Source: Microbacterium sp. M28
Lineage (GTDB): Bacteria; Actinomycetota; Actinomycetes; Actinomycetales; Microbacteriaceae
Reading direction: 5' to 3'
DNA length: 64,000 nt
Assembly: GCF_025836995.1 (NCBI RefSeq)
Contig: NZ_CP107546.1
Span: 1,426,001 to 1,490,000 of the forward strand
Each line of letters opens with the position of its first letter. The stretch's first letter is position 1. A program made the position numbers and the translations under genes. Of the stretch, positions 7,161-16,029 are shown one piece after another. A model generated the notes under the pieces. That model saw only the letters and a list, made by a program, of their open reading frames with translations. It was not told where the DNA came from and did not search any database.

Positions 7161-8686
7161 CCGCGGTGCGGACCTGGGCCGTCGCGCTCACGGGGGTGGA
7201 CGGCCACATGGTCGAGGTCGAAGCCGACCTGTCCAATCAGCGGCCCGACTTCCGCATCATCGGGCTCGCGGATCGCTCGCTCGGCGAAGCCACGCAACGC
7301 GTCCACAACGCCTGCAAGAACGCGGGGCTGGAGCTGTCCGCACGGCGGCTGACCGTGAACCTGTCGCCGGCGAGCCTGCCGAAGCAGGGTTCCGCCTTCG
7401 ACCTCGGGGTCGCCGTGTCGGCGCTGGCGACCAGCGGCTCGCTGGATGCCGCCTCGATCGCCCGCACGGTGCACATCGGGGAGCTCGGTCTGGACGGCCG
7501 ACTGCGCCCGGTGCCCGGCGTGCTGCCCTCAGTGTTCGCTGCGCAGCGTGCGGGGTTCGAGCACGTGGTCGTCCCGCACGCGAACGCCGCCGAAGCGCGA
7601 CTGGTCGCCGACATCGAGGTGCGCGCCGCCACGACGCTCGCCGAGGTCGCCGTCTGGCACGGTGCCGATGTCGAGATCCCCGATGTCGAGCCGATCGCCG
7701 CTGCGGTCACGACGGAGGATGAGACGGATGCGGTGGACCTGGCCGATGTGATCGGGCAGGAGGATGCCGTGGAGGCGCTCCTCACCGCCGCCGCGGGGGG
7801 ACACCATCTGCTGCTGAGCGGTCCGCCCGGCGCGGGCAAGACCATGCTCGCGCGACGGATGCCCGGAATCCTGCCGGAGCTCACGGACGAGGAGGCGCTC
7901 GAAGTGGCCTCGATCCGTTCGCTGTCCGGCCTGCCCGTGGCCTCGCTCAGCCGGGTGCCTCCGCTGGAGGCTCCGCACCACAGCGCCTCACCCATGGCGC
8001 TGGTGAGCGGCGGGTCACGGGCGGCGCGGCCGGGGGCCATCGTGCGTGCGCACCGCGGTCTGCTGTTCCTCGACGAGGCGGCCGAGTTCAGCCGACAGGC
8101 GCTCGATTCGCTGCGGCAGCCTCTCGAGTCGGGAACGATCGACATCCAGCGGGCCGGGTTCACGGCGCGGTTTCCTGCGCGCTTCCAGCTGATCCTCGCG
8201 ATGAATCCCTGCCCGTGCGGCAACTACGGGGTCCGCGGCGCCGAATGCACCTGCCCGCCGATCGCGATCCGCCGCTATGCCGGTCGCCTGTCCGGCCCGC
8301 TCCGTGACCGGATCGACATCGATCTGCAGGTCGCGCGGGTGGCCGCATCCCGCGCAACGGCGGGGGACCGGGCAGCTCTCACGTCGGAGGTCGCACGTGC
8401 CCGCGTCGCCGAGGCGCGCGCCCGCGCCGCGCAGCGCTGGGCAGACACTCCGTGGCGATTGAACGCCGAGATCCCCGGCACGTGGCTGCGGCAGGGACGA
8501 CATCGACTGCCGGCCGCGGATCGCGCGTCCTTGGATCGCGCCCTCGAACGCGGCGTCCTCACTCTGCGCGGTTACGACCGGGTCCTGCGGCTCGCGTGGA
8601 CGATCGCCGACCTGGCCGGACGCGAGCGGCCCGGACGGGACGAGCTCGGCCGCGCCCTGTTCCTGAAGAGAGGACTGATCACATGA
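7157..8686 (+). CDS. YifB/ComM family Mg-chelatase-like AAA+ ATPase
   Basis: A 509-residue protein. The N-terminal Lon-protease-like domain (about residues 1-170) opens with VRTWAVALTGVDGHMVEVEADLS, and the central AAA+ domain has the Walker A GPPGAGKTMLARR and Walker B LLFLDEAAEF. Between them and the C-terminus a Cys-rich block (NPCPCGNYGVRGAECTC) matches the family. ComM acts as a branch-migration helicase in natural transformation in Haemophilus and Vibrio; here the role is inferred, but adjacency to dprA agrees. The ATG at 7157 overlaps yraN by 4 bases; the gene then overlaps dprA by 4. Confidence 0.94.
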   Translation: MTAVRTWAVALTGVDGHMVEVEADLSNQRPDFRIIGLADRSLGEATQRVHNACKNAGLELSARRLTVNLSPASLPKQGSAFDLGVAVSALATSGSLDAASIARTVHIGELGLDGRLRPVPGVLPSVFAAQRAGFEHVVVPHANAAEARLVADIEVRAATTLAEVAVWHGADVEIPDVEPIAAAVTTEDETDAVDLADVIGQEDAVEALLTAAAGGHHLLLSGPPGAGKTMLARRMPGILPELTDEEALEVASIRSLSGLPVASLSRVPPLEAPHHSASPMALVSGGSRAARPGAIVRAHRGLLFLDEAAEFSRQALDSLRQPLESGTIDIQRAGFTARFPARFQLILAMNPCPCGNYGVRGAECTCPPIAIRRYAGRLSGPLRDRIDIDLQVARVAASRATAGDRAALTSEVARARVAEARARAAQRWADTPWRLNAEIPGTWLRQGRHRLPAADRASLDRALERGVLTLRGYDRVLRLAWTIADLAGRERPGRDELGRALFLKRGLIT

Positions 8687-9891
8687 TCGAGAGGCTGAAC
8701 AGAGAGAGCGGCCTGCGTGACCTGGTGACTCGCATGCGGCCGGATGTCGACCAGGACGAGGCGCTCGCACGAGCGGCCTGGTCTGTCATCACCGAACCCG
8801 GGGACGGGACGGCGGGTGTCCTGATCGAGACGCTCGGCGCGGCCGCAGCCCTGTCCGCGGCGCTGGACGAGGTGCGTCGGCCGCGGGTGGAGGCTGCCGC
8901 GATCGACGCTCTCGGTGGCGCCGGTGGTGCGAGGGCGCTCGCTCAGGCGCGGGCCCGCTGGCAACCGCGGGCTCGGATCGACAGCATCCGCGCCTCCCTC
9001 GCCGCCGCCTCGGAGGTCGGAGCACGGCTGCTGCTGCCGGGCGCGGAGCACTGGCCGACCGATCTCGACGATCTCGGCGTGCACGCTCCGGTGCTGCTCT
9101 GGGTCCGCGGTGATCCGGCCTGCCTGGCGGTCAGGCCGAGTGCGGCCCTCGTCGGCGCCCGTGCATCGAGCTCGTACGGCGAGACCGTCACCGCCGACCT
9201 GGCGGGCGACCTCGCGCACGGCGGCGTGCTCATCGTCTCGGGAGGCGCGTACGGCATCGACGGGGCAGCCCATCGCGCGGCCCTCGGCGTTGGTGGGCAG
9301 ACGGTCGCGTTCCTGGCGGGCGGCATCGATCGCGCCTATCCTGTCGGCCATCATCAGCTCTTCGAGCACATCGCGCGCTCAGGGGCGGTCGCCACGGAGG
9401 TCCCGTGCGGCACGTCCCCGTCGAAGTGGCGTTTCCTCGCGCGCAACCGATTGATCGCGGCCCTCGGCATGGCGACGGTCGTCGTCGAGGCCGGCCGGCG
9501 CAGCGGGTCGCTGAACACCGCGGGCCACGCGGCCGCGCTCGGTCGGCCGCTCGGCGCCGTGCCGGGACCGGTGACGTCCGCGGCATCCGCCGGTTGTCAT
9601 CGCCTGCTGCGCGAGTACGACGCACGATGCGTCACGACGGCGGCCGAGGTGCGTGAGCTCTGGGGCGAGGATCTGCCGTTCGATGGTCCGACCGAGGACC
9701 GGGTCGATCCGGACACCACGCGTCTGCTCGACGCGCTCAGCACTCGCACGGCCATCGCGCCGCAGGAGGTCGCCCGCCGATCGGGGCTGGCCGTCGATCG
9801 AGTCCAAGGCCTGCTGGGCATGCTCGAGCTCGAAGGAACGGCATCACGCCGCGACGGCGGGTGGCTCCGCCGGATTCAGGCCACGCGATGA
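8683..9891 (+). CDS. dprA: DNA-processing protein DprA
   Basis: A 402-residue DprA (Smf) that protects incoming single-stranded DNA and loads RecA. The Rossmann-like core is visible: ALVGARASSSYG, then IVSGGAYGIDGAAHRAAL, FLAGGIDRAYPVGH and WRFLARNRLIAAL. A winged-helix-like C-terminal domain ends the protein. Its start overlaps the ComM-like gene by 4 bases. The yraN-comM-dprA trio is a DNA-uptake cassette in many bacteria; whether this organism is competent cannot be told here. Confidence 0.95.
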   Translation: MIERLNRESGLRDLVTRMRPDVDQDEALARAAWSVITEPGDGTAGVLIETLGAAAALSAALDEVRRPRVEAAAIDALGGAGGARALAQARARWQPRARIDSIRASLAAASEVGARLLLPGAEHWPTDLDDLGVHAPVLLWVRGDPACLAVRPSAALVGARASSSYGETVTADLAGDLAHGGVLIVSGGAYGIDGAAHRAALGVGGQTVAFLAGGIDRAYPVGHHQLFEHIARSGAVATEVPCGTSPSKWRFLARNRLIAALGMATVVVEAGRRSGSLNTAGHAAALGRPLGAVPGPVTSAASAGCHRLLREYDARCVTTAAEVRELWGEDLPFDGPTEDRVDPDTTRLLDALSTRTAIAPQEVARRSGLAVDRVQGLLGMLELEGTASRRDGGWLRRIQATR

Positions 9892-9961
9892 TCGGACGCC
9901 TCGTCGCGAGGACCCGGCGAGGCGACAGACCGGGGCGCGCGCTGCGGGCCATCCTGGAGGC

Positions 9962-10864
9962 ATGGACCTCTCCGTCGCCGCAGCCGCGTTCGCGACGCAT
10001 CTCGAGACGGTGCGCAGATTGTCGCCCGCCACGGTGCGCGCGTACCGTTCAGATCTGCGCGACCTCGTCGGCTCCGTCGGAGATGGACCACTGCGCGATG
10101 TGGATCTGGAATCGCTGCGTGACTGGCTCTGGACGGCGACCCAGCGAGGCGATGCGCGCAGCACACTCGCACGGCGTGCGGCCGCCGCCCGATCCTTCTT
10201 CGCCTGGGCGAAGGACGAAGAGCTCATCCCGGTCGATCCGAGCCTGCGCCTGGTGACTCCCAAGCGGGGGCGCACGCTCCCGACCGTCGCGTCCCGTGAC
10301 GGCATGCGGGCGCTGCTCGACGCGCAACGGATGGCCGCGGCAGGGGGAGATCCTGTGGCTCTGCGCGATCACGCGATCCTCGAGCTGCTGTACGCGACAG
10401 GCATGCGCGTCTCGGAGCTGTGCGGCCTCGACGTCGACGACCTCGACCAGGACCGGGGCACGGCGAGGGTGCTCGGCAAGGGGTCGAAGGAGCGCGTCGT
10501 CCCTTACGGCCGTCCCGCACACGATGCGATCGCCGCCTGGGCGACACGCGGGCGGCCCGTGCTCAGCGCGCGGGCATCGACTGCTGGTCCGGCGGTCTTC
10601 CTCGGCTCCCGCGGAGGCCGCATCGGCCCGCGGCTCGTGTACACCCTCGTGGCGCGCACCCTTGGACCCGTGGTCGGGGCCGAGAACGTCGGACCGCACG
10701 CGTTGCGGCACTCGGCTGCCACTCACCTGCTCGACGGCGGAGCGGACCTGCGCGCTGTCCAGGAGATCCTCGGTCACGCGAGTCTGGGCACCACGCAGAT
10801 CTACACCCACGTCTCGTCGGAACGCCTCGCGGCGACGTACCGCCTGGCGCATCCCCGAGCCTGA
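9962..10864 (+). CDS. xerC: Tyrosine recombinase XerC
   Basis: A 300-residue tyrosine recombinase that resolves chromosome dimers with XerD at dif. The N-terminal SAM-like domain starts FATHLETVRRLSPATVRAYRSDL. The catalytic residues are all present: Arg in ATGMRVSEL, Lys in GKGSKERVVP, HxxR in HALRHSAATH, His in LGHASLGTT and the nucleophile Tyr in QIYTHV. The ATG follows a GGAGG ribosome site. A longer open frame upstream overlaps dprA and is not used. Length and order (dprA-xerC-M23-rpsB) are usual for actinobacteria. Confidence 0.95.
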   Translation: MDLSVAAAAFATHLETVRRLSPATVRAYRSDLRDLVGSVGDGPLRDVDLESLRDWLWTATQRGDARSTLARRAAAARSFFAWAKDEELIPVDPSLRLVTPKRGRTLPTVASRDGMRALLDAQRMAAAGGDPVALRDHAILELLYATGMRVSELCGLDVDDLDQDRGTARVLGKGSKERVVPYGRPAHDAIAAWATRGRPVLSARASTAGPAVFLGSRGGRIGPRLVYTLVARTLGPVVGAENVGPHALRHSAATHLLDGGADLRAVQEILGHASLGTTQIYTHVSSERLAATYRLAHPRA

Positions 10865-10876
10865 CCCCGCCGCGCG

Positions 10877-11395
10877 TCAGAGCGGAGCGCAGCAGGGCAG
10901 CAGGATCGCTCGTTCGACCGGCCCGAACATCGCCATCGGATCGACGTAGACCCCGTGCACCCGCAACCCCATGTGGACGGCACCCGACGGAGCATGCCCG
11001 CCCGACGCGACCGTGCCGATCGCGTCGCCCGCGGTCACCGCATCGCCTGCGCGCAGGCGCGACGCCACCGGCTCGAAGGTGGTGACGAGCCCGCCGCCGT
11101 GGTCGATCGTGATGAGCGGACGGTCGACCACCGTTCCGACGAATGCCACGATCCCACTCGCGGGAGCCCGCACCTCCCCGTCGGGCGCCGCGATGTCGAT
11201 TCCGCGATGACCAGGGCCGTAGTCGTGCGCCGGGGCGACGAACGGCTCGACGACCGTCCTGGCCCCCGCAACAGGCCACTGCCAGTCCGATCCGCCGCCG
11301 GCCGGCGCCTCCTCCGGGCCGAGGAGCAGACTGTGCGCGACGACGAGCGCGATCACCGCGAGGGAGCGGGCGCGAAGCGTGAGGTGAGCGGACAT
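10877..11395 (-). CDS. Secreted M23 family (LytM-like) peptidase
   Basis: A 172-residue exported protein with an N-terminal signal segment (RSLAVIALVVAHSLLLG) and an M23 domain. The first zinc ligands lie in GHRGIDIAAPDGEVRAP. The usual HxH near the end reads AVHMGLRVHG, keeping the second (metal) His but not the first, general-base His, so catalytic strength is uncertain; it may be a degenerate LytM. Peptidoglycan or divisome regulation is the likely role. It is transcribed opposite to xerC and rpsB, 12 bases after xerC; divergent M23-rpsB spacing is common in this group. Confidence 0.88.
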   Translation of the reverse strand: MSAHLTLRARSLAVIALVVAHSLLLGPEEAPAGGGSDWQWPVAGARTVVEPFVAPAHDYGPGHRGIDIAAPDGEVRAPASGIVAFVGTVVDRPLITIDHGGGLVTTFEPVASRLRAGDAVTAGDAIGTVASGGHAPSGAVHMGLRVHGVYVDPMAMFGPVERAILLPCCAPL

Positions 11396-11693
11396 GAGTC
11401 CATCGTGCGCGGGCCGACGAGCCCGGGTGATCCCGGATCTCAGCAGCTGTGCAGAACCCGCGTGTCCCGTGCCTCGGTGCAGGGCGAGTGAGCGGGGCTG
11501 ATCGGGTACACTTGTCCATGCACCTCGATTCCGGGGTGACTACGCGTGCCCAAAGCGACCTCGGTCGCGGCATCCACTCCCACAGGTCCTGTTCGCAGAA
11601 CGGGCGGGTGTGCGCCGGGCACCAGGCTCGACGATCGGACGATCGGCGAAATCAACCTCAACGGCGTGCGAACGCCAGAACAAGGAGACGACC
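11396..11693 (+). promoter_or_regulatory. rpsB promoter and long 5' leader
   Basis: This 298-base stretch between the M23 gene and rpsB holds a TACACT -10-like box at 11507-11512, which would give a leader of about 175 bases. The leader contains a tandem repeat of ACGATCGG (11631-11646) that can form alternative GATCG pairings. A long leader on an S2 operon may carry S2 autoregulation, as in other bacteria; I recognise no defined leader motif. A short open frame starting at 11518 overlaps rpsB and is not convincing. Confidence 0.4.
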
Positions 11694-12557
11694 ATGGCTG
11701 TGGTCACCATCCGCCAGCTGCTCGACAGCGGCGTGCACTTCGGACACCAGACCCGCCGGTGGAACCCGAAGGTGAAGCGCTTCATCCTCACGGAGCGCAG
11801 CGGCATCCACATCATCGACCTGCAGCAGTCCCTGTCGTACATCGACAAGGCCTACGACTTCGTCAAGGAGACGGTCGCGCACGGCGGCACCATCCTCTTC
11901 GTCGGCACGAAGAAGCAGGCTCAGGAAGTCCTCGCCGAGCAGGCCACCCGCGTCGGCCAGCCCTTCGTGAACCAGCGCTGGCTCGGTGGACTCCTCACCA
12001 ACTTCTCCACCATCGCGAAGCGTCTTGCCCGCATGAAGGAGCTCGAGGAGCTGGACTACGAGAACCCGGCCGCTTCCGGCTTCACGAAGAAGGAGCTGCT
12101 GCTCAAGAAGCGCGAGCTCGACAAGCTGCACAAGTCGCTCGGCGGTATCCGCAACCTCGCGAAGACCCCGTCGGCTCTGTGGGTCGTCGACGCCAAGCGC
12201 GAGCACCTCGCCATCGACGAGGCCAAGAAGCTCGGCATCCCCGTGATCGGCATCCTCGACACGAACGCGGACCCGGACGACTTCCAGTACCCGATCCCCG
12301 GCAACGACGACGCGATCCGCTCCGTCTCGCTGCTCACCCGCATCATCGCGGATGCCGCGGCCGAGGGCCTGCAGCAGAAGCACAACCCCGAGCAGGGCGA
12401 CGCCGAGCCGCTGGCCGAGTGGGAGCGCGAGCTCCTCGAGACCCCGGCCGAGACGACCGAGGTTCCGGCCGAGACGACCGAGGCTCCGGCCGAGGCACCT
12501 GCCGCCGAGGCGACCGAGGCTCCGGCCGAGGACGCTGCGGTCACCGACGCGAAGTAA
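11694..12557 (+). CDS. rpsB: 30S ribosomal protein S2
   Basis: A 287-residue S2, about 45 residues longer than the E. coli protein. The core is unmistakable: [60 protein letters not shown] and [26 protein letters not shown]. The C-terminal 45 residues are an acidic Ala/Pro/Glu/Thr repeat tail. The ATG at 11694 has a proper AAGGAG site eight bases before it, which excludes an upstream in-frame start at 11610. It heads the rpsB-tsf unit, with tsf 59 bases downstream. Confidence 0.97.
   Translation: MAVVTIRQLLDSGVHFGHQTRRWNPKVKRFILTERSGIHIIDLQQSLSYIDKAYDFVKETVAHGGTILFVGTKKQAQEVLAEQATRVGQPFVNQRWLGGLLTNFSTIAKRLARMKELEELDYENPAASGFTKKELLLKKRELDKLHKSLGGIRNLAKTPSALWVVDAKREHLAIDEAKKLGIPVIGILDTNADPDDFQYPIPGNDDAIRSVSLLTRIIADAAAEGLQQKHNPEQGDAEPLAEWERELLETPAETTEVPAETTEAPAEAPAAEATEAPAEDAAVTDAK
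12450..12527 (+). repeat. 21-base degenerate repeat encoding the S2 acidic tail
   Basis: Three near-identical 21-base units at 12450-12470, 12471-12491 and 12507-12527 encode variants of Glu-Thr-Thr-Glu-Val/Ala-Pro-Ala. They are separated by one shorter unit. The in-frame repeat explains the variable tail length and could change copy number by slippage. Confidence 0.8.
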
Positions 12558-12616
12558 TTCCCTCGGGCTGAACCCGCCCGCGAACACACACATCACGAAG
12601 CAAGGAGCCGCCACAC

Positions 12617-13444
12617 ATGGCCAACTTCACCATCGCCGACATCAAGGCGCTGCGTGAGCAGCTCGGTACGGGAATGGTCGACACCAAGAAGGCGCTCGAG
12701 GAAGCCGATGGCGACCGCGAGAAGGCCGTCGAGATCCTGCGCCTGAAGGGTGCGAAGGGCAACGCCAAGCGCGCTGACCGTTCCACCAGCGAAGGCCTGG
12801 TCGTCGCTCGCGAGCAGGACGGCGCCGTGACGCTCGTCGAGCTCGCCTGCGAGACCGACTTCGTCGCGAAGAACGACCGCTTCATCGCGCTGTCCGAGAA
12901 GGTCGCCGACGCCGTGGCCGCCGTCAAGGCGAACACGGTCGAGGAGGCCCTCGCGGCCGACGCCGCAGGCCAGACCGTCGACCAGCTGATCTCGGACGAG
13001 GCAGCGATCATCGGCGAGAAGGTCGAGCTGCGTCGCGTCCGAACGCTGACCGGTGACAACTTCGAGGTCTACCTGCACCGCACCAGCAAGGACCTGCCGC
13101 CGCAGATCGGTGTCGTCGTCGCCTACTCGGGTGACGACGCCGAGACCGCGCGCAGCATCGCCCAGCACATCTCGTTCGCGAACCCGTCGTACCTCTCCCG
13201 TGAGGACGTTCCGGCGGCAGACGTCGAGAAGGAGCGCGAGATCGTCACCGAGATCTCCCGCAGCGAGGGCAAGCCCGAGGCTGCACTGCCGAAGATCGTC
13301 GAGGGTCGCGTGACCGCGTTCATCAAGCAGGTCGCACTGCTCGAGCAGGACTACGCCAAGGACAACAAGCTGTCCGTGGCGAAGGTCGCGCAGGACGCCG
13401 GCATCACCGTGACGGACTTCGCGCGCTTCAAGGTCGGCGCGTAA
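12617..13444 (+). CDS. tsf: Translation elongation factor Ts
   Basis: A 275-residue EF-Ts, the nucleotide exchange factor for EF-Tu. The N-terminal UBA-like part ([33 protein letters not shown]) and the TDF motif segment [14 protein letters not shown] are diagnostic. The coiled-coil and dimerisation regions follow at expected places. An AAGGAG site precedes the ATG. It is cotranscribed with rpsB, as is almost universal, and is followed after 7 bases by a hairpin terminator. Confidence 0.97.
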   Translation: MANFTIADIKALREQLGTGMVDTKKALEEADGDREKAVEILRLKGAKGNAKRADRSTSEGLVVAREQDGAVTLVELACETDFVAKNDRFIALSEKVADAVAAVKANTVEEALAADAAGQTVDQLISDEAAIIGEKVELRRVRTLTGDNFEVYLHRTSKDLPPQIGVVVAYSGDDAETARSIAQHISFANPSYLSREDVPAADVEKEREIVTEISRSEGKPEAALPKIVEGRVTAFIKQVALLEQDYAKDNKLSVAKVAQDAGITVTDFARFKVGA

Positions 13445-13451
13445 CGACGTC

Positions 13452-13490
13452 GAAGGGGTTCGGATCCGTGAGGGTCCGAACCCCTTCTTC
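13452..13490 (+). terminator. Intrinsic terminator after tsf
   Basis: A 13-base-pair perfect stem (13452-13464 with 13475-13487), extendable by three pairs including one G-U, closes a small loop and is followed by TTC-rich sequence. It ends the rpsB-tsf unit. Confidence 0.85.
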
Positions 13491-13536
13491 ATGCCCAGAA
13501 GGCACTATCTTGATTTCGGGACGAGAGGATTCACCC

Positions 13537-14253
13537 ATGACTGAACGAACCGGACGCCGCCGCGTCCTTCTCAAGCTCTCCGGCGAGGCATTCGGTGCCG
13601 GTCAGCTGGGTGTCAATCCAGACGTGGTCAGCCAGATCGCGCGCGAGATCGCCGCAGCCGTCGATCAGGTCGAGATCGCCGTCGTCGTCGGCGGAGGCAA
13701 CTTCTTCCGCGGGGCGGAGCTCAGCCAGCGCGGCATGGACCGCGGGCGAGCCGACTACATGGGAATGCTGGGCACCGTCATGAACGCCCTCGCCCTCCAG
13801 GACTTCCTCGAGCAGGCCGGAGCCGCGACGCGTGTGCAGTCCGCGATCGCCATGACCCAGGTCGCCGAGCCGTACATCCCGCGCCGCGCCGAGCGGCACA
13901 TGGAGAAGGGGCGCGTCGTGATCTTCGGCGCCGGCGCCGGTCTGCCGTACTTCTCCACGGACACGGTCGCCGCGCAGCGCGCTCTGGAGATCGGCGCCCA
14001 GGAGGTCCTCGTCGCCAAGAACGGCGTCGACGCGATCTACACGGCCGACCCGAACAAGGACGCCACCGCGACGCGCATCGACCAGGTCACGTATCGCGAG
14101 GCGCTGCAGCGCGGTCTCAAGGTCGTCGACTCGACGGCGTTCAGCCTGTGCATGGACAACAACATGGACATGCGGGTGTTCGGGATGGAGCCCTCGGGCA
14201 ACATCACGCGCGCGCTGCTCGGAGAGACGATCGGCACGCTCGTCACCTCCTGA
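13537..14253 (+). CDS. pyrH: UMP kinase
   Basis: A 238-residue UMP kinase of the amino-acid-kinase fold, phosphorylating UMP to UDP for pyrimidine supply. Visible blocks are [13 protein letters not shown] (phosphate-binding Lys), [27 protein letters not shown] and [14 protein letters not shown]. The ATG at 13537 is chosen because it gives the standard start a few residues before the kinase core; the open frame continues upstream through the terminator. It lies after the tsf terminator and must have its own promoter; TATCTT at about 13506-13511 is a weak -10 candidate. Confidence 0.96.
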   Translation: MTERTGRRRVLLKLSGEAFGAGQLGVNPDVVSQIAREIAAAVDQVEIAVVVGGGNFFRGAELSQRGMDRGRADYMGMLGTVMNALALQDFLEQAGAATRVQSAIAMTQVAEPYIPRRAERHMEKGRVVIFGAGAGLPYFSTDTVAAQRALEIGAQEVLVAKNGVDAIYTADPNKDATATRIDQVTYREALQRGLKVVDSTAFSLCMDNNMDMRVFGMEPSGNITRALLGETIGTLVTS

Positions 14254-14287
14254 GCGTCGCACGCGGGTGCTGAGGCATCCGCCCCGA

Positions 14288-14293
14288 TAGAAT
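14288..14293 (+). promoter_or_regulatory. Candidate -10 box upstream of frr
   Basis: TAGAAT in the 71-base gap between pyrH and frr. It would give a leader of about 25 bases that includes the TTGGAG ribosome site before the frr GTG. No good -35 match is visible. Confidence 0.45.
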
Positions 14294-14324
14294 TGCCAGA
14301 ACACCCCAGACGATTGGAGTCGCC

Positions 14325-14879
14325 GTGATCGCGGACGTCCTCGCAGAAACCACCACCCGGATGACCAGGGCGGTCGAAGCCGCGAAGGAGGACTTCGCCA
14401 CGGTGCGCACCGGGCGTGCGAACCCGCAGCTGTTCCAGAAGGTCATGGTCGACTACTACGGTTCGCCCACACCTCTCGCGCAGCTGGCGTCGCTGGCCAA
14501 CCCCGAGGCGCGCTCGCTCATCGTCACGCCGTACGACAAGTCCGCGCTGAAGGCGATCGAACAGGCGATCCGCGACATGCCGAATCTGGGGGCCAACCCG
14601 TCCAACGACGGCAACATCGTCCGCGTGACGATGCCCGAGCTGACCGAGGAGCGCCGCAAGGAGTACGTCAAGCTCGTGCGCTCCAAGGGCGAGGACGCCA
14701 AGGTCCACGTCCGCGGCATCCGTCGCAAGGCGAAGGACGAGCTGGACGCGCTCAAGAGCGACGTCGGCGAGGACGAGATCGCCCGCGGCGAGAAGGACCT
14801 GGACGCCCTGACGCGTCAGCACGTCGACCTGATCGACGAGGCGCTGAAGCGCAAAGAGGCCGAACTGCTCGAGGTGTGA
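14325..14879 (+). CDS. frr: Ribosome recycling factor
   Basis: A 184-residue RRF that, with EF-G, splits post-termination ribosomes. The helical-bundle sequence is typical: [30 protein letters not shown], then [24 protein letters not shown] and the C-terminal helix. GTG start with a GGAG site seven bases upstream. tsf, pyrH, frr and cdsA are in the usual bacterial order. The next gene starts 6 bases after the stop. Confidence 0.97.
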   Translation: MIADVLAETTTRMTRAVEAAKEDFATVRTGRANPQLFQKVMVDYYGSPTPLAQLASLANPEARSLIVTPYDKSALKAIEQAIRDMPNLGANPSNDGNIVRVTMPELTEERRKEYVKLVRSKGEDAKVHVRGIRRKAKDELDALKSDVGEDEIARGEKDLDALTRQHVDLIDEALKRKEAELLEV

Positions 14880-14885
14880 GCGCCA

Positions 14886-16010
14886 ATGACTGACGATTCC
14901 GGGGGCACGCCGCCGAACGATGCGCCGACCAGGCGCAGCGAGCGGCGACGCGACGCGGCACCTGCGCCGTTGAGCGACACCGCCTTCCCCGGGTTCGACG
15001 CGGAGATCGTTCCGCCGAAGCCGGAGCTTCCGCCCACCCCGGCGCCCGGCATGTCGACGGGGGAGCACAACGCCATCCGCGAGCAGTGGCGAGCGAAGCG
15101 CGGCGAGTTCGAGAGTCACGTCTCGCACGCGCGGGGTCAGCTCGACCAGGCGAACGAGCGCATCAAGGAGCGCACCGGGCGCGACCTGATCGTCGCGATC
15201 CTGATCGGTCTCGCCGCCGGAGCCGTTCTGCTCGGCTCACTGTTGTTCATCAAGTGGCTCTTCGTGCCGATCGTGCTCGCGATCGCCCTGCTGAGCATCT
15301 ACGAACTCGGACTCGCCCTGCGCGGCGCGGGCCGTCGCGTCGACATCGTTCCGCAGTTGATCGCCGGCGCCCCGCTGGTGCTCGCCGGGTACTTCGCGGA
15401 GCCGTGGTTGTGCTGGGTCGCACTGTTCGTCTCGGTCGCGTTCGTGATCGTCTGGCGTCTGGTCGCCCAGATGGTGGTGCAGGACGGGCGCACGTACGGC
15501 GAGGTGCTCGGTGACGTCGTGGTCGGCGGATTCATCCAGGTGTACGTGCCTTTCCTGGCCAGTATCGCCCTGATCCTGCTTTCGCAGGAGGGCGGGCAGT
15601 GGTGGGTGCTCGCGTTCATCGCGATCGCCGTCGCTGCGGATACCGGTGCCTATGCATCCGGACTCGCATTCGGCAAGCACCCGATGGCCCCGCGGATCAG
15701 CCCGAAGAAGACGTGGGAGGGCTTCGCTGGCGCCGTCCTCGCCGCGACCGGCGTGGGGGTGCTCCTCGCGCTCTACCTGCTCGACATGCCATGGTGGGCG
15801 GGTGCGATTCTCGGTGCGGCCGTGCTGCTGTCCGCGACTCTCGGCGATCTCGCCGAGTCGATGCTCAAGCGCGACCTCGGCATCAAGGACATGAGCTCGT
15901 GGCTTCCCGGTCATGGTGGTCTGCTCGACCGCCTCGACAGCATCCTGCCGTCGACGATTCCCGCGCTCCTGCTGTACTTCCTGCTGTCGCCGTGGGTGAG
16001 CATCGGGTGA
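14886..16010 (+). CDS. cdsA: Phosphatidate cytidylyltransferase with N-terminal extension
   Basis: A 374-residue CDP-diacylglycerol synthase, making the precursor of all phospholipids. The family signature lies near the end: SMLKRDLGIKDMSSWLPGHGG followed by LLDRLDS. About eight hydrophobic segments start at residue 105. The first 100 residues form a charged, Pro-rich, probably cytoplasmic extension (rich in Arg, Asp and Pro, with a helical ARGQLDQANERIKERTG part) that the E. coli enzyme lacks. The ATG at 14886 is 6 bases after frr. It ends just before the DivIVA-like gene. Confidence 0.94.
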   Translation: MTDDSGGTPPNDAPTRRSERRRDAAPAPLSDTAFPGFDAEIVPPKPELPPTPAPGMSTGEHNAIREQWRAKRGEFESHVSHARGQLDQANERIKERTGRDLIVAILIGLAAGAVLLGSLLFIKWLFVPIVLAIALLSIYELGLALRGAGRRVDIVPQLIAGAPLVLAGYFAEPWLCWVALFVSVAFVIVWRLVAQMVVQDGRTYGEVLGDVVVGGFIQVYVPFLASIALILLSQEGGQWWVLAFIAIAVAADTGAYASGLAFGKHPMAPRISPKKTWEGFAGAVLAATGVGVLLALYLLDMPWWAGAILGAAVLLSATLGDLAESMLKRDLGIKDMSSWLPGHGGLLDRLDSILPSTIPALLLYFLLSPWVSIG

Positions 16011-16016
16011 GCGGGT

Positions 16017-16022
16017 TACGGT
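16017..16022 (+). promoter_or_regulatory. Candidate -10 box upstream of the DivIVA-like gene
   Basis: TACGGT followed by 7 bases and the GTG at 16030. The box overlaps an alternative GTG start at 16021, so leaderless geometry favours 16030. Confidence 0.3.
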
Positions 16023-16029
16023 GGATGAC

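Noticed and set aside
9962..10864. XerC as a mobile-element integrase
   Set aside because: Order dprA-xerC-M23-rpsB, length and motifs are those of the housekeeping recombinase; no element ends are seen.
11518..11775. A leader peptide starting at 11518, five bases after TACACT
   Set aside because: It overlaps the start of rpsB, has an Arg-rich composition and no recognisable feature; more likely leader RNA.
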